From: JBBRBB01 sp038206235
Lineage (GTDB): Bacteria; Bacteroidota; Bacteroidia; Chitinophagales; Chitinophagaceae
Length of the DNA: 64,000 bases
Reading direction: 5' to 3'
NCBI GenBank assembly: GCA_038206235.1
Contig: JBBRBB010000016.1
Location: 1 to 64,000 of the forward strand
The notes under the pieces were generated by a model that did no database searches, was not told the DNA's origin, and saw only the letters and a program-made list of their open reading frames with translations. Positions 14,690 to 22,568 of this stretch are shown here, piece after piece. A program made the translations under genes and the position numbers. Numbering within the stretch: the first letter of the stretch is position 1; each line of letters opens with the position of its first letter.

Positions 14690-14755
14690 TCTAAATTTTT
14701 GAATTTTGAAATCTTGATTTTTTTTTTTGTTCCTTGTCCCTTGAATTTTTTTTCT
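14690..14755 (+). repeat. Degenerate heptamer region before pyrB
   Basis: Imperfect 7-bp words in sequence: TTTTTGA, ATTTTGA, AATCTTG, poly-T, then TTCCTTG and TCCCTTG. GTTCCTT at 14729 is the inverse of AAGGAAC at 14224-14293. It overlaps the region where the pyrB -33 element should lie. Confidence 0.45.
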
Positions 14756-14757
14756 TT

Positions 14758-14765
14758 TACCTTCG
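14758..14765 (+). promoter_or_regulatory. -7-like promoter box (TACCTTCG) before pyrB
   Basis: TACCTTCG differs from TAnnTTTG at one base and ends 7 bp before the pyrB ATG (14773). TTG at 14734-14736, inside the heptamer region, could be the -33 element (21-bp spacer). It predicts a near-leaderless pyrB mRNA. Confidence 0.4.
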
Positions 14766-14772
14766 CTTTTTA

Positions 14773-15699
14773 ATGAAACTCTCTGCGCAACATTTGTTGG
14801 GTATAAAAAATCTTACCAAAGAAGATATTGATTTAATTCTTTCTACAGCCGGTCAATTTAAAGAAGTTTTACAGAGACCCGTAAAAAAAGTTCCCTCTCT
14901 GCGTGATGTTACCATTGTAAATCTTTTCTACGAAAATTCTACACGCACCAGAATGTCATTTGAGCTTGCTGAACGCAGACTTGGTGCAGACGTGCTTAAT
15001 TTCAATTCAAGCATTTCTTCTTCAGCTAAAGGTGAAACGCTGCTCGATACGGTGAACAATATTCTCAGCATGAAAGTGGATATGGTGGTGATGCGCCACA
15101 GCGCCAGCGGTGCTCCGCATTTTCTTGCAAAGCATATTCCTGCAGCAATTATAAATGCAGGTGATGGCATTAATGAACATCCCACACAGGCATTGCTCGA
15201 TGCGTTTTCAATGCTTGAAAAAAAAGGAAGTCTTCAGGGTCTCAAAGTCGCCATCATTGGAGATATCATGCACAGCCGCGTAGCTCTCAGTAATATTTTT
15301 TTGTTAAGCAAAATGGGTGCAGAAGTTATGGTTGCCGGCCCGCCAACATTAATTCCGAAATATATTACCGAAGCATTAAATGTGAAAGTTGAATATAATA
15401 TTAAAAATGCTTTGCAGTGGTGCGATGTTGCCAATGTGTTGCGCATACAATTAGAGCGGCAGAATCAGCCCTTATTTTCATCTTTGCGTGAATACAATTT
15501 AGTGTATGGTATAAAAAGAAAAATGCTGGAAAGTTTGAACAAGGAAATTGTAATTATGCATCCGGGTCCAATTAATCGTGGCGTAGAACTCGATAGTGAT
15601 GTAGCAGACGGACCATTTTCCATTATCTTAAACCAGGTAGAAAATGGTGTAGCGGTGAGAATGGCTGTATTGTATTTATTAAGCCCCCAAACCCTCTGA
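14773..15699 (+). CDS. pyrB: Aspartate carbamoyltransferase catalytic subunit
   Basis: 308 residues from ATG 14773 (MKLSAQHLLGIKNLTKEDID). It catalyses carbamoyl phosphate + L-aspartate to N-carbamoyl-L-aspartate, the second step of UMP synthesis. The carbamoyl-phosphate loop FYENSTRTRMSFELAERRLG is intact, followed by SSAKGETLLDTVNNI (the Ser/Lys loop from the neighbouring subunit), MRHSASGAPHFLA, INAGDGINEHPTQALLDAFS (HPTQ) and MHPGPINRGVELDSDVADG (HPGP.nRg.E). No regulatory pyrI is adjacent, so it may belong to the PyrI-independent type. The upstream in-frame extension to 14734 is rejected as poly-T-derived. Confidence 0.95.
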   Translation: MKLSAQHLLGIKNLTKEDIDLILSTAGQFKEVLQRPVKKVPSLRDVTIVNLFYENSTRTRMSFELAERRLGADVLNFNSSISSSAKGETLLDTVNNILSMKVDMVVMRHSASGAPHFLAKHIPAAIINAGDGINEHPTQALLDAFSMLEKKGSLQGLKVAIIGDIMHSRVALSNIFLLSKMGAEVMVAGPPTLIPKYITEALNVKVEYNIKNALQWCDVANVLRIQLERQNQPLFSSLREYNLVYGIKRKMLESLNKEIVIMHPGPINRGVELDSDVADGPFSIILNQVENGVAVRMAVLYLLSPQTL

Positions 15700-15798
15700 C
15701 AACAATTTATTAAAACGTTATTTCATTTTAAAAACATACACCTCTCTATGCAAGGAGGTTTTAAAGTCCTCCCTTTAGGGAGGATTTAGGAGGGTCTT

Positions 15799-16284
15799 AT
15801 GAATCGTATATGTTTATTTCCCGGAACCTTTGACCCCGTAACACTTGGGCATGTTGACATCATTACCCGGGCATTGCCTTTGTTTGATAAGATTATTGTA
15901 GGCATTGGCATCAATGCATTTAAAGCGCCTATGTTTAGCGATGAGCAAAGAATGGAATGGTTCAATAAAATTTTTTCGGATGAGCCCAAAATTGAAGCCT
16001 TATCTTATGAAGGCTTAACAGTAGAGTTCTGCAAAAAAATTGGGGCAAAGTTTATTCTGCGCGGTATTCGCTTTGTAAGTGATTTTGAATACGAAAAAAC
16101 AATTGCTGATGCCAACCGCACACTCGATAAAAATATTGAAACCATTTTTCTTGCCGGTGAGCCAAAGTACACATCTGTGGCTTCAACCATTGTGAGAGAT
16201 ATTTTAAAAAACAGAGGAGATGCTTCTCCGTTTTTACCGCAGGCTGTAATAGAATCTCTAAAGCGGAATAGATTTCTTTTTTAA
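15799..16284 (+). CDS. coaD: Phosphopantetheine adenylyltransferase
   Basis: 161 residues, the canonical size. MNRICLFPGTFDPVTLGHVD carries the nucleotidyltransferase T/HxGH motif (TLGH). KFILRGIRFVSDFEYEKTIA is the RGlR.vsDFeyE motif, and ETIFLAGEPKYTSVASTIVR carries the S-S/T-vRe loop. It converts 4'-phosphopantetheine + ATP to dephospho-CoA, the penultimate CoA step. A strong ribosome site (AGGAGGGT) sits just before the ATG, within a short purine-rich inverted repeat (CTCCCTTTAGGGAG, about 15770-15783). No other CoA gene is adjacent. Confidence 0.96.
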   Translation: MNRICLFPGTFDPVTLGHVDIITRALPLFDKIIVGIGINAFKAPMFSDEQRMEWFNKIFSDEPKIEALSYEGLTVEFCKKIGAKFILRGIRFVSDFEYEKTIADANRTLDKNIETIFLAGEPKYTSVASTIVRDILKNRGDASPFLPQAVIESLKRNRFLF

Positions 16285-16487
16285 TTTTTTTGCAGAAATT
16301 ATTTTGTCATTCGTTTGTTCCTTTTTTGAAAACAAATGTTAGTTGTCATTCAATAAATATTTCCCGCACAAAAATTTTGTGAAACAAAAAGTTATTAACG
16401 GCATGTGAGTAAGTAACGAACATTAGTGGGTTACCTTTGACTATTCTTGCCATTAAACAATATAAATAACTAAAATAAAAGCAGAGC

Positions 16488-16778
16488 ATGGTACAGAAAA
16501 CATATTTTAAAACAAAAGATTTTTGTAAAGTGAAATTCACGTTTAGCCTTGAGAATGCTGAAACTGTTGAAATATTAGGATTAAACAGCGATTGGGAAAA
16601 ATCAATTGTAATGAGCAGAAAGAAAGACGGAACTTTTACCTGCGATGTTTCATTGCCAAAAGATACACAACATGAATTCAAATATCTGGTGAATGAAAGT
16701 ATTTGGATTGATGAGCCGGAAGCTGATACCCAAAGCCCCAATGTTTTCGGCGGCACCAATAGTGTAATCATTCTTTAA
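16488..16778 (+). CDS. Small isoamylase-N / CBM48-like (glycogen-binding) protein
   Basis: A 96-residue single-domain protein: VKFTFSLENAETVEILGLNS followed by DWEKSIVMSRKKDGTFTCDV, then LPKDTQHEFKYLVNESIWID and the tail EADTQSPNVFGGTNSVI. This is the early-set fold seen at the N-terminus of glycogen-branching enzymes and in AMPK-beta glycogen-binding modules (v.l.GdfN.W......, yefkflvdg.w..Dp......n.fG..nsvi). There is no catalytic domain. Stand-alone copies are common in Bacteroidota; glycogen binding is inferred from family only. Cytoplasmic, no signal peptide. Confidence 0.8.
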   Translation: MVQKTYFKTKDFCKVKFTFSLENAETVEILGLNSDWEKSIVMSRKKDGTFTCDVSLPKDTQHEFKYLVNESIWIDEPEADTQSPNVFGGTNSVIIL

Positions 16779-17069
16779 GAGCTGCGGCATATAATACTTT
16801 ACCTCATTGTTTAGTGCGGATATATTAACGGAGCGGAATGTGCCGAATTTATTTGTATTTGCCTTATCGCAAACATTCACACACGTCTCATTTTTTATTT
16901 CTCCCCGAAAAACAGTAATGTATGGATATGAGGAATACGATTTGTGTTTCTCTTTCTATTTGATAGATTTATGAACGAGAGAAGTCCACATTTTCAAATA
17001 TGGTTCATGAGCAGGAACTCATCTCTCTGTTATTATACAGAAGAAGTGCGGCACTCATCAAGAAGTATA
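16779..17069. other. Intergenic region between convergent genes
   Basis: No gene, RNA or clear terminator recognised. It is AT-rich with no tandem structure. Confidence 0.4.
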
Positions 17070-17513
17070 TTATTTAACTACTCTAACGTTTACGGCATTC
17101 AGTCCTTTGTGCCCCGATTCAACTTCAAAGGTTACCTGGTTGCTTTCTTTTAAGGGAGCTGCCAATTGATTTACATGAACAAAAATACTTTCCTGTGTGC
17201 TCTGATCTTTAATAAATCCATAGCCTTTGGTTTCATTAAAAAAAGTAACAATTCCTTTTCTAACAATCTCAGCCGGTACATGTTTTGGCACACCAATTTC
17301 TATGTCTTCCTGTTTTATATTGATTCTTTTCCTTGCATCCGGAGGGGTGGAAGAAATATTTCCATTTTCATCAACATAAGCCATCATATCTTCTAAGCTT
17401 TTCCCCGTTACAGCATTGGCTTTTCTCTCTTCTCTTTTCTGTTCTTTGTCTTTTCTCCTTTTTTGTTTTTTCTTTTCGTTTTCTTTTTTATTCCAGGTTT
17501 CTTTTCTTGCCAT
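17070..17513 (-). CDS. Cold-shock-domain protein with highly charged N-terminal extension
   Basis: 147 residues. Residues 1-32 are almost all Lys/Glu/Arg (KKENEKKKQKRRKDKEQKRE), then a linker (SLEDMMAYVDENGNISSTPP). The C-terminal cold-shock domain reads IVRKGIVTFFNETKGYGFIK then DQSTQESIFVHVNQL, with the RNP1-like KGYGFI and RNP2-like IFVHV motifs, ending ESGHKGLNAVNVRVV. Proteins with this layout are common in Bacteroidota and are presumed RNA chaperones; the basic tail may add nonspecific RNA affinity. It is monocistronic and faces the restriction-modification operon. Confidence 0.9.
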   Translation of the reverse strand: MARKETWNKKENEKKKQKRRKDKEQKREERKANAVTGKSLEDMMAYVDENGNISSTPPDARKRINIKQEDIEIGVPKHVPAEIVRKGIVTFFNETKGYGFIKDQSTQESIFVHVNQLAAPLKESNQVTFEVESGHKGLNAVNVRVVK

Positions 17514-17852
17514 AGTTCTTTTTTTGTTTGATAATTTTTTTTGGGAGCAACAAATTCTTTAAATCTGTTAGAAAATCTCTGCGTTTCTTTCAACAGAGGA
17601 AGTGCAAATCTACTGTATTATTACCGCTATTGTACTAATGAAGATAATGTCTTTGGAAATCTGTGAATAGCCAATTTAAAAATCATCAGAAATCACGTTG
17701 TTCATGCTAAGCAATGTTCAGAGATTTTTGGAGTAATAAAAAATTAGTCTTCAATCACCCGCAACCGTTTTATTCACTTTATGAAAACTTACTAACACGA
17801 TTTTTTAATAGCTCTTACTTTACATAAATTTACACTTCAATTGTTTAGACGA
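17514..17852. other. Divergent promoter region
   Basis: AT-rich region separating the cold-shock gene from the methyltransferase. No gene, RNA or operator-like palindrome (such as a C-box for a controller protein) was recognised. Confidence 0.4.
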
Positions 17853-18773
17853 ATGGAAATTTTAAGTGCTGATAATCATAAAATTATTCATGCAGATATT
17901 TTAGAGGCATTTGAAAAAGAAATTGCAGATGAAAGTGTAGATTTAATTTTTGCTGACCCGCCTTATAATATTGGAAAGAATTTTAACGGGCATAAAGATA
18001 AATGGAGTAAAGACGAAGATTATTTAAAATGGTGTTATCACTGGCTTGAACAATGCATAAAAAAACTTAAGACGAACGGAAGTTTATATGTGATGACATC
18101 AACGCAGTTTATGCCTTATTTCGATATTTACCTGCGAAAAAAAATTGAAATTCTTTCAAGAATAATTTGGTCTTATGACAGTTCAGGTGTACAGGCCAAA
18201 AAATATTTTGGTTCAATGTATGAGCCGATTCTGTTTTGTGTAAAAGATAAAAATAATTACACATTCAATTCGCAGCATATTTTAATTGAAGCAAAAACGG
18301 GAGCAAAAAGAAAGCTCATTGATTATCGCAAAAATCCTCCTAAAATTTATAACGCTGAAAAAGTTCCGGGCAACGTTTGGGAATTTCCTGTATATGAAAA
18401 CGATGTTTGGAAATTTGCAAGGGTTCGGTATAGAATGGAAGAATATGAAAATCATCCCACACAAAAACCTATTGCTTTACTGGAAAGAATAATTAAAGCA
18501 AGCTCGAATGAAGGAGATTTGATAATGGACCCATTTTCAGGAACATTCACTACCTGTTTTGTTGCAAAGGAATTAGGAAGAAATTCTATTGGCATTGAAT
18601 TACAGGAAGAATATATAAAAATTGGTTTGCGCAGACTGGGACTAACTAATGAGTACAAAGGAGAAATATTACAAAAGGAAGTTCGCAGTTTTGAAACCGG
18701 AAAATTAGCACCCTCAAAAGAAATTGACTTATTCGAAGAATCAAATGGAAAATATATTCACGGTAAACATTAA
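17853..18773 (+). CDS. Adenine-specific DNA methyltransferase (type II-like, beta class)
   Basis: 306 residues from ATG 17853 (an in-frame TTG at 17841 is less likely). Catalytic motif IV DLIFADPPYNIGKNFNG comes first, then the target-recognition part (SRIIWSYDSSGVQAKKYFGS, MYEPILFCVKD), and the SAM-binding motif MDPFSGTFTTCFVAKELGRN comes last with HPTQKPIALLERII between. This order defines the beta class of N6-adenine methyltransferases. DPPY supports N6-methyladenine as product. The last 29 bases overlap the next gene, a likely cognate endonuclease, so the pair is probably one operon. The recognition sequence cannot be read from the protein. Confidence 0.92.
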   Translation: MEILSADNHKIIHADILEAFEKEIADESVDLIFADPPYNIGKNFNGHKDKWSKDEDYLKWCYHWLEQCIKKLKTNGSLYVMTSTQFMPYFDIYLRKKIEILSRIIWSYDSSGVQAKKYFGSMYEPILFCVKDKNNYTFNSQHILIEAKTGAKRKLIDYRKNPPKIYNAEKVPGNVWEFPVYENDVWKFARVRYRMEEYENHPTQKPIALLERIIKASSNEGDLIMDPFSGTFTTCFVAKELGRNSIGIELQEEYIKIGLRRLGLTNEYKGEILQKEVRSFETGKLAPSKEIDLFEESNGKYIHGKH

Positions 18774-19863
18774 AACTATTTTGAAAAAGCATTTTGGAAA
18801 AAATGCGGATGATGTTTTTGAGAAAAGTCAGCTTATTCAATATATCAATGAGAAAACCCGTTCGGCGAACAGGAGCTCAAAAGCAAGAGCAAGCTTTGCA
18901 AACCTTTATGCCATTTATGTTTTGACAGATGATTATATTGCTAACGGCTATCATATAGATGGCAATTATTCTATTTATCCAGGCGCCGAGTATAGCAAAC
19001 TTTTTATTAAACAAAGAACATTACCTTTTGGAAATAAGCTGCAAAACCATGCACTCAACAATCGAATGAATTCTGAGTTTCAGAAATTTTTTCCAAATGC
19101 TGCATTTATACCTATTCTTCGAAATTTAGACTCTAATCGTTACTGGATTAATGAAAACCTTCTGAAAATAAAATTAGGAAAGAGCTACGTAAATATAGCT
19201 AAGGCAATTATTGAAATAATTGATGATTATTCCAAAACTAAACAAACTGCATTTTACCGCTTTGTAAAAAATTGCGAAGAACTGCAAACAATGGAAAACT
19301 CTAATCCAAACCACGTTGAGGAATTTATAATCAATTTAATTTCTCCCGCAACTGATGCACGTCTTTTTGAAATAGTAAGTTATTCCATTCTGAAATTCTA
19401 CTATTATAATCAAACTATTATTTGGGGATTTGAAATGGAAAGCCTTAACACCGAAAATCTAAAGCTCTACAAAACCGGCAGAACAAATGCGAATGATGGC
19501 GGGATTGACTTTGTAATGAAACCGCTTGGGCGTTTTTTCCAGGTTACAGAAACTTTAGACTTTAAAAAATACTTTCTTGATATTGATAAGATTCAAAAGT
19601 ATCCGATAACATTTGTGATAAAATCAGATGATGATAAAGAACACCTTTTAAAGAAAATCAGAGATAATGCCGGTAAAACGTATTCAATTAAAGCTATTGT
19701 TGATAAGTACATGAATTGTATTGAGGAAGTGATAAATATTTCTGCACTTACTCAGGCATTTAAAGAAGCACTAAAACAGGGCTATTTAAAAAATATACTT
19801 GAAGAAATTATAAATCAGAGCAAAATAGAATTTAATTATGAAGATATAGAGGAGGAGAATTAG
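18745..19863 (+). CDS. Putative type II restriction endonuclease partner
   Basis: 372 residues from ATG 18745. Its position, overlapping the methyltransferase, is the main functional clue. A candidate PD-(D/E)XK core lies in KTGRTNANDGGIDFVMKPLG and RFFQVTETLDF: Asp in DGGIDF and Glu in QVTE, with the third position Thr rather than Lys; the Lys in KKYFLDIDKI may substitute. The N-terminal half (SSKARASFANLYAIYVLTDD, YPGAEYSKLFIKQRTLPFGN) is family-like in restriction enzymes of R-M systems with adenine methylases but has no motif I can name. The variant active site is odd. If active it would cut unmethylated DNA. No controller gene or Vsr is present. Confidence 0.75.
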   Translation: MENIFTVNIKTILKKHFGKNADDVFEKSQLIQYINEKTRSANRSSKARASFANLYAIYVLTDDYIANGYHIDGNYSIYPGAEYSKLFIKQRTLPFGNKLQNHALNNRMNSEFQKFFPNAAFIPILRNLDSNRYWINENLLKIKLGKSYVNIAKAIIEIIDDYSKTKQTAFYRFVKNCEELQTMENSNPNHVEEFIINLISPATDARLFEIVSYSILKFYYYNQTIIWGFEMESLNTENLKLYKTGRTNANDGGIDFVMKPLGRFFQVTETLDFKKYFLDIDKIQKYPITFVIKSDDDKEHLLKKIRDNAGKTYSIKAIVDKYMNCIEEVINISALTQAFKEALKQGYLKNILEEIINQSKIEFNYEDIEEEN

Positions 19864-19877
19864 AAAAAAAGTATAAG

Positions 19878-20018
19878 TTAAAGATGCATCATAATTGAGA
19901 ATAAGCCCTCCGATAAATTTTCAAAGAAATCAATTGTAGCGGTTTTTAATTCCGGTGTATCGTCTGCAAATAAAAAATTGATAACCGAAGTATCAAGATA
20001 TACTTTTAATTTCTTCAT
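19878..20018 (-). pseudogene. Truncated PIN-domain gene (VapC-like remnant)
   Basis: 46 codons on the minus strand. KKLKVYLDTSVINFLFADDT followed by PELKTATIDFFENLSEG matches the first strand and helices of PIN nucleases, with the first catalytic Asp in YLDTSVIN. After SEGLFSIMMHL the frame ends at a stop. Full PIN proteins are about 130-150 residues, so three of the four acidic residues are missing. The gene is therefore a 5' fragment and non-functional as a nuclease. No antitoxin is visible upstream. It lies at the downstream edge of the restriction-modification pair. Confidence 0.7.
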
Positions 20019-20176
20019 TTTCAAATTTACAAAATTGAGGGTTGCAGGAGCCTTTTTCTTATAAGTATGGTCCTTATTAATTTTCTGTCTCTCCCAAAAA
20101 AATAAACCTTATGTTAAAACGTTATAACCCTATACTCAAAAATCTACAACAAAAAAACTTCCTGTAACTTTCCCGC

Positions 20177-21367
20177 ATGAAATTGAGAAGTCGGCTGCTG
20201 ATGATTTGTTGTTATACTTTTTGCATAGCAGTTGCAGGGTTTGGGCAATTCAGAAAATATTCCAACGAGTTTTTAAATATCGGCGCAGGCGCCAGAGGGC
20301 TTGGTATGGGCGGGGCACAAGTTGCCAGTGCCGAAGATGGCAACGCCGGTTATTGGAATCCCGCGGGGTTGGTGCATAATTACGAGCATCCATCCGTAAC
20401 CTTTATGCATGCAGAATATTTTGCGGGCATTGGAAAATACGATTATCTCGCAGGGGCTTTTCCGCTTAACGACCAGTTTAAAACCGTCGGCATTTCGCTG
20501 CTGCGCTTTGGCGTAGATGATATTCCCAACACGCTCTATCTTGTAGAGCCCGATGGTTCTGTTAACTACAATAATATTCAAACATTTTCTTCCGCTGATT
20601 ATGCGTTGTTGCTCTCTTATTCGCAGTTAATAAAAGATGGCGAACATGCACAATTAAGCTTTGGCGCCAATACTAAAATAATTCATCGCAAGGTGGGCAG
20701 CTTTGCAAGTGCATGGGGCTTTGGCTTTGATGCAGGCATTATGTACAAAACAAAAAAGTGGCGCTTTGGTGCGGCGGCACGTGATGTTACAACAACTTTC
20801 AATGCATGGTCTTTTTCTTTTACCGATGCGGAAAAAGAAGCGCTCTATCTTACCAATAATGATATTCCTGTGCGCTCAACAGAATTAACTTCACCGAGAT
20901 TAATTTTAGGCAGCGGATATAATTTTGAATTCAGCGAAAATTTTCACCTGCTTGCAGAGGCAGACTTTGATATTACTTTCGATGGACAGCGAAATACTGT
21001 TATCAGCAGCAACCCCATAAGCATTGACCCGAAAGTAGGAGTGGAGGCGAATATTCATAATGTTGTTTTTATTCGTGCAGGCGCATCGAATTTTCAAAGA
21101 GCACTGGCTGATGGTGATACGCTGAATCAAAAAAAAGTTTGGATATTTCAGCCCGCAGTTGGTGCAGGATTTAAAGTTGGAAATGTAGGGATTGATTATG
21201 CGTTTACGAATCTTGCCAATCAATCCAATCCTTTATACACACACATTTTTTCTTTGACTGTTGATTTGGTGCCGAAGAATAAAGAGAAGCAAACAAAAGG
21301 CTCCGCGCCTGAATTGCCAAAGGCTGAAAAGAAAAAAAGAGTAAAAGGTTCTTATCCTGTTATATGA
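20177..21367 (+). CDS. porV2: PorV2-like outer-membrane protein of type IX secretion (PorV/PorQ family)
   Basis: 396 residues. The signal peptide ends AVAGFGQ, then FLNIGAGARGLGMGGAQVAS and NAGYWNPAGL. This is the PorV/PorQ (UPF0164) signature, a FadL-like barrel N-terminus. The rest shows alternating beta-strands (FGANTKIIHRKVGSFASAWG, FRFGAAARDVT-like, GVEANIHNVVFIRAGAS, VGNVGIDYAF). The C-terminus ends in a Lys-rich tail. PorV shuttles substrates from the T9SS translocon to the PorU sortase. Paralogues paired with a very long C25 protein are called PorV2/PorU2 in this group; here the partner follows after one inserted gene. The pairing, not direct proof, supports the '2' label. Confidence 0.85.
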   Translation: MKLRSRLLMICCYTFCIAVAGFGQFRKYSNEFLNIGAGARGLGMGGAQVASAEDGNAGYWNPAGLVHNYEHPSVTFMHAEYFAGIGKYDYLAGAFPLNDQFKTVGISLLRFGVDDIPNTLYLVEPDGSVNYNNIQTFSSADYALLLSYSQLIKDGEHAQLSFGANTKIIHRKVGSFASAWGFGFDAGIMYKTKKWRFGAAARDVTTTFNAWSFSFTDAEKEALYLTNNDIPVRSTELTSPRLILGSGYNFEFSENFHLLAEADFDITFDGQRNTVISSNPISIDPKVGVEANIHNVVFIRAGASNFQRALADGDTLNQKKVWIFQPAVGAGFKVGNVGIDYAFTNLANQSNPLYTHIFSLTVDLVPKNKEKQTKGSAPELPKAEKKKRVKGSYPVI

Positions 21368-21425
21368 GAAAATATTTTTTGATATGGATGATGTTATGCG
21401 GCTTTGCCGCTAATGCAACTTTGCG

Positions 21426-22484
21426 ATGAGAATAAAAGGATTGGATTTTTTGAGAGGAATGGCAATATTGCTAGTTATTTTCAGGCATGAAACAACTAAT
21501 AATATTTTTAATAAAATTGGCTGGTGCGGCGTTGATCTGTTTTTTGTATTAAGTGGATTCCTGGTTTCGGGATTAATTTTTAAAGAATATATTGACAAGG
21601 GAAATGTGAATATCAGAAGATTTTTAATAAAGAGAAGCTTTAAAATTTTTCCGCCATTCTATTTTTTCTTTTCATTTTCAATATTGCTATACTATATACA
21701 AACAGGGAGTTTTTATGATTACGGAAAGATAGTAACCGAAGCTCTTTATGTACAGAACTACGGAAAGGGTATATTTCAGCATACATGGTCCCTGGCTATT
21801 GAAGAACAATTTTATGTGGGATTTGCATTGTTCATATTTTTTTGTTTGAAAGCAAAACTGGTAAATAATAAAAAATTTATGTGGTTTTTTTTAATTGGTC
21901 TTTTGTTAATCACATTCCTTTTGCGCCTGAGAGCATCTTATCAGGAAAGGGATGAATTATTTTATTTTGTAGCTACCCATTTAAGAATGGACGGAATTGT
22001 TACCGGAATATTGGCTTCTTATTTATTTTATTTTACCAATTTTTATAATTTTTTTTTAAGAAAAAAATATCTGTTTTTAGTAACAGCGGTTGTTCTCATT
22101 AGTCCTGTCTGTTTTTTTGAGGGTGGAACTTTTTTTATGAATACAATTGGCATTTCCTCTATTAATGCAGGGTTTGCAATAATTGTTTTATTTAGTTTGA
22201 ATGGTTTCAGCAACAGATATATAAAGAATTCCGGTTTCATAAAAATACCTTTCGTGGTTATTTGTTTCATAGGTGTGCATTCATACTCTATTTATTTATG
22301 GCACATGACTTTTCAAAATATTTTGTTATCAAATCACGACAATCGCTTAATTGCTTTTGTTATATATTTAGTTCTGACCCTTGCAACGGGAATAACATTA
22401 TCATATTTAATTGAAAAGCCATTTTTAAAATTAAGGGATGCGTTGTATTCGAAACAACTACCCTTTCAAAAGAATACTATATGA
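21426..22484 (+). CDS. OafA/YrhL-type membrane acyltransferase
   Basis: 352 residues with about ten transmembrane helices. The N-terminus MRIKGLDFLRGMAILLVIFR then HETTNNIFNKIGWCGVDLFF, VLSGFLVSGLIFKEY is the typical ..LDflRg.Ai..Vi..H......g..GVdlFFvlSGfL start, with the catalytic-site His of FRHE. A central HTWSLAIEEQFYVGF (.tWSLaiEEqFY) and a late HSYSIYLWHMTF complete the family pattern. These enzymes O-acylate sugars of surface polysaccharides. The gene sits between porV2-like and porU2-like genes on the same strand (59 bp and 85 bp gaps), so a role in modifying the T9SS-linked surface glycan is conceivable but unproven. Confidence 0.9.
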   Translation: MRIKGLDFLRGMAILLVIFRHETTNNIFNKIGWCGVDLFFVLSGFLVSGLIFKEYIDKGNVNIRRFLIKRSFKIFPPFYFFFSFSILLYYIQTGSFYDYGKIVTEALYVQNYGKGIFQHTWSLAIEEQFYVGFALFIFFCLKAKLVNNKKFMWFFLIGLLLITFLLRLRASYQERDELFYFVATHLRMDGIVTGILASYLFYFTNFYNFFLRKKYLFLVTAVVLISPVCFFEGGTFFMNTIGISSINAGFAIIVLFSLNGFSNRYIKNSGFIKIPFVVICFIGVHSYSIYLWHMTFQNILLSNHDNRLIAFVIYLVLTLATGITLSYLIEKPFLKLRDALYSKQLPFQKNTI

Positions 22485-22568
22485 TACTTCCTATATATAT
22501 GAATAACCGTGGCGTATTCCAGAGATTTAGTTTCGCCTTAAAAAAATTATAGCTTTAGTAATTATATA

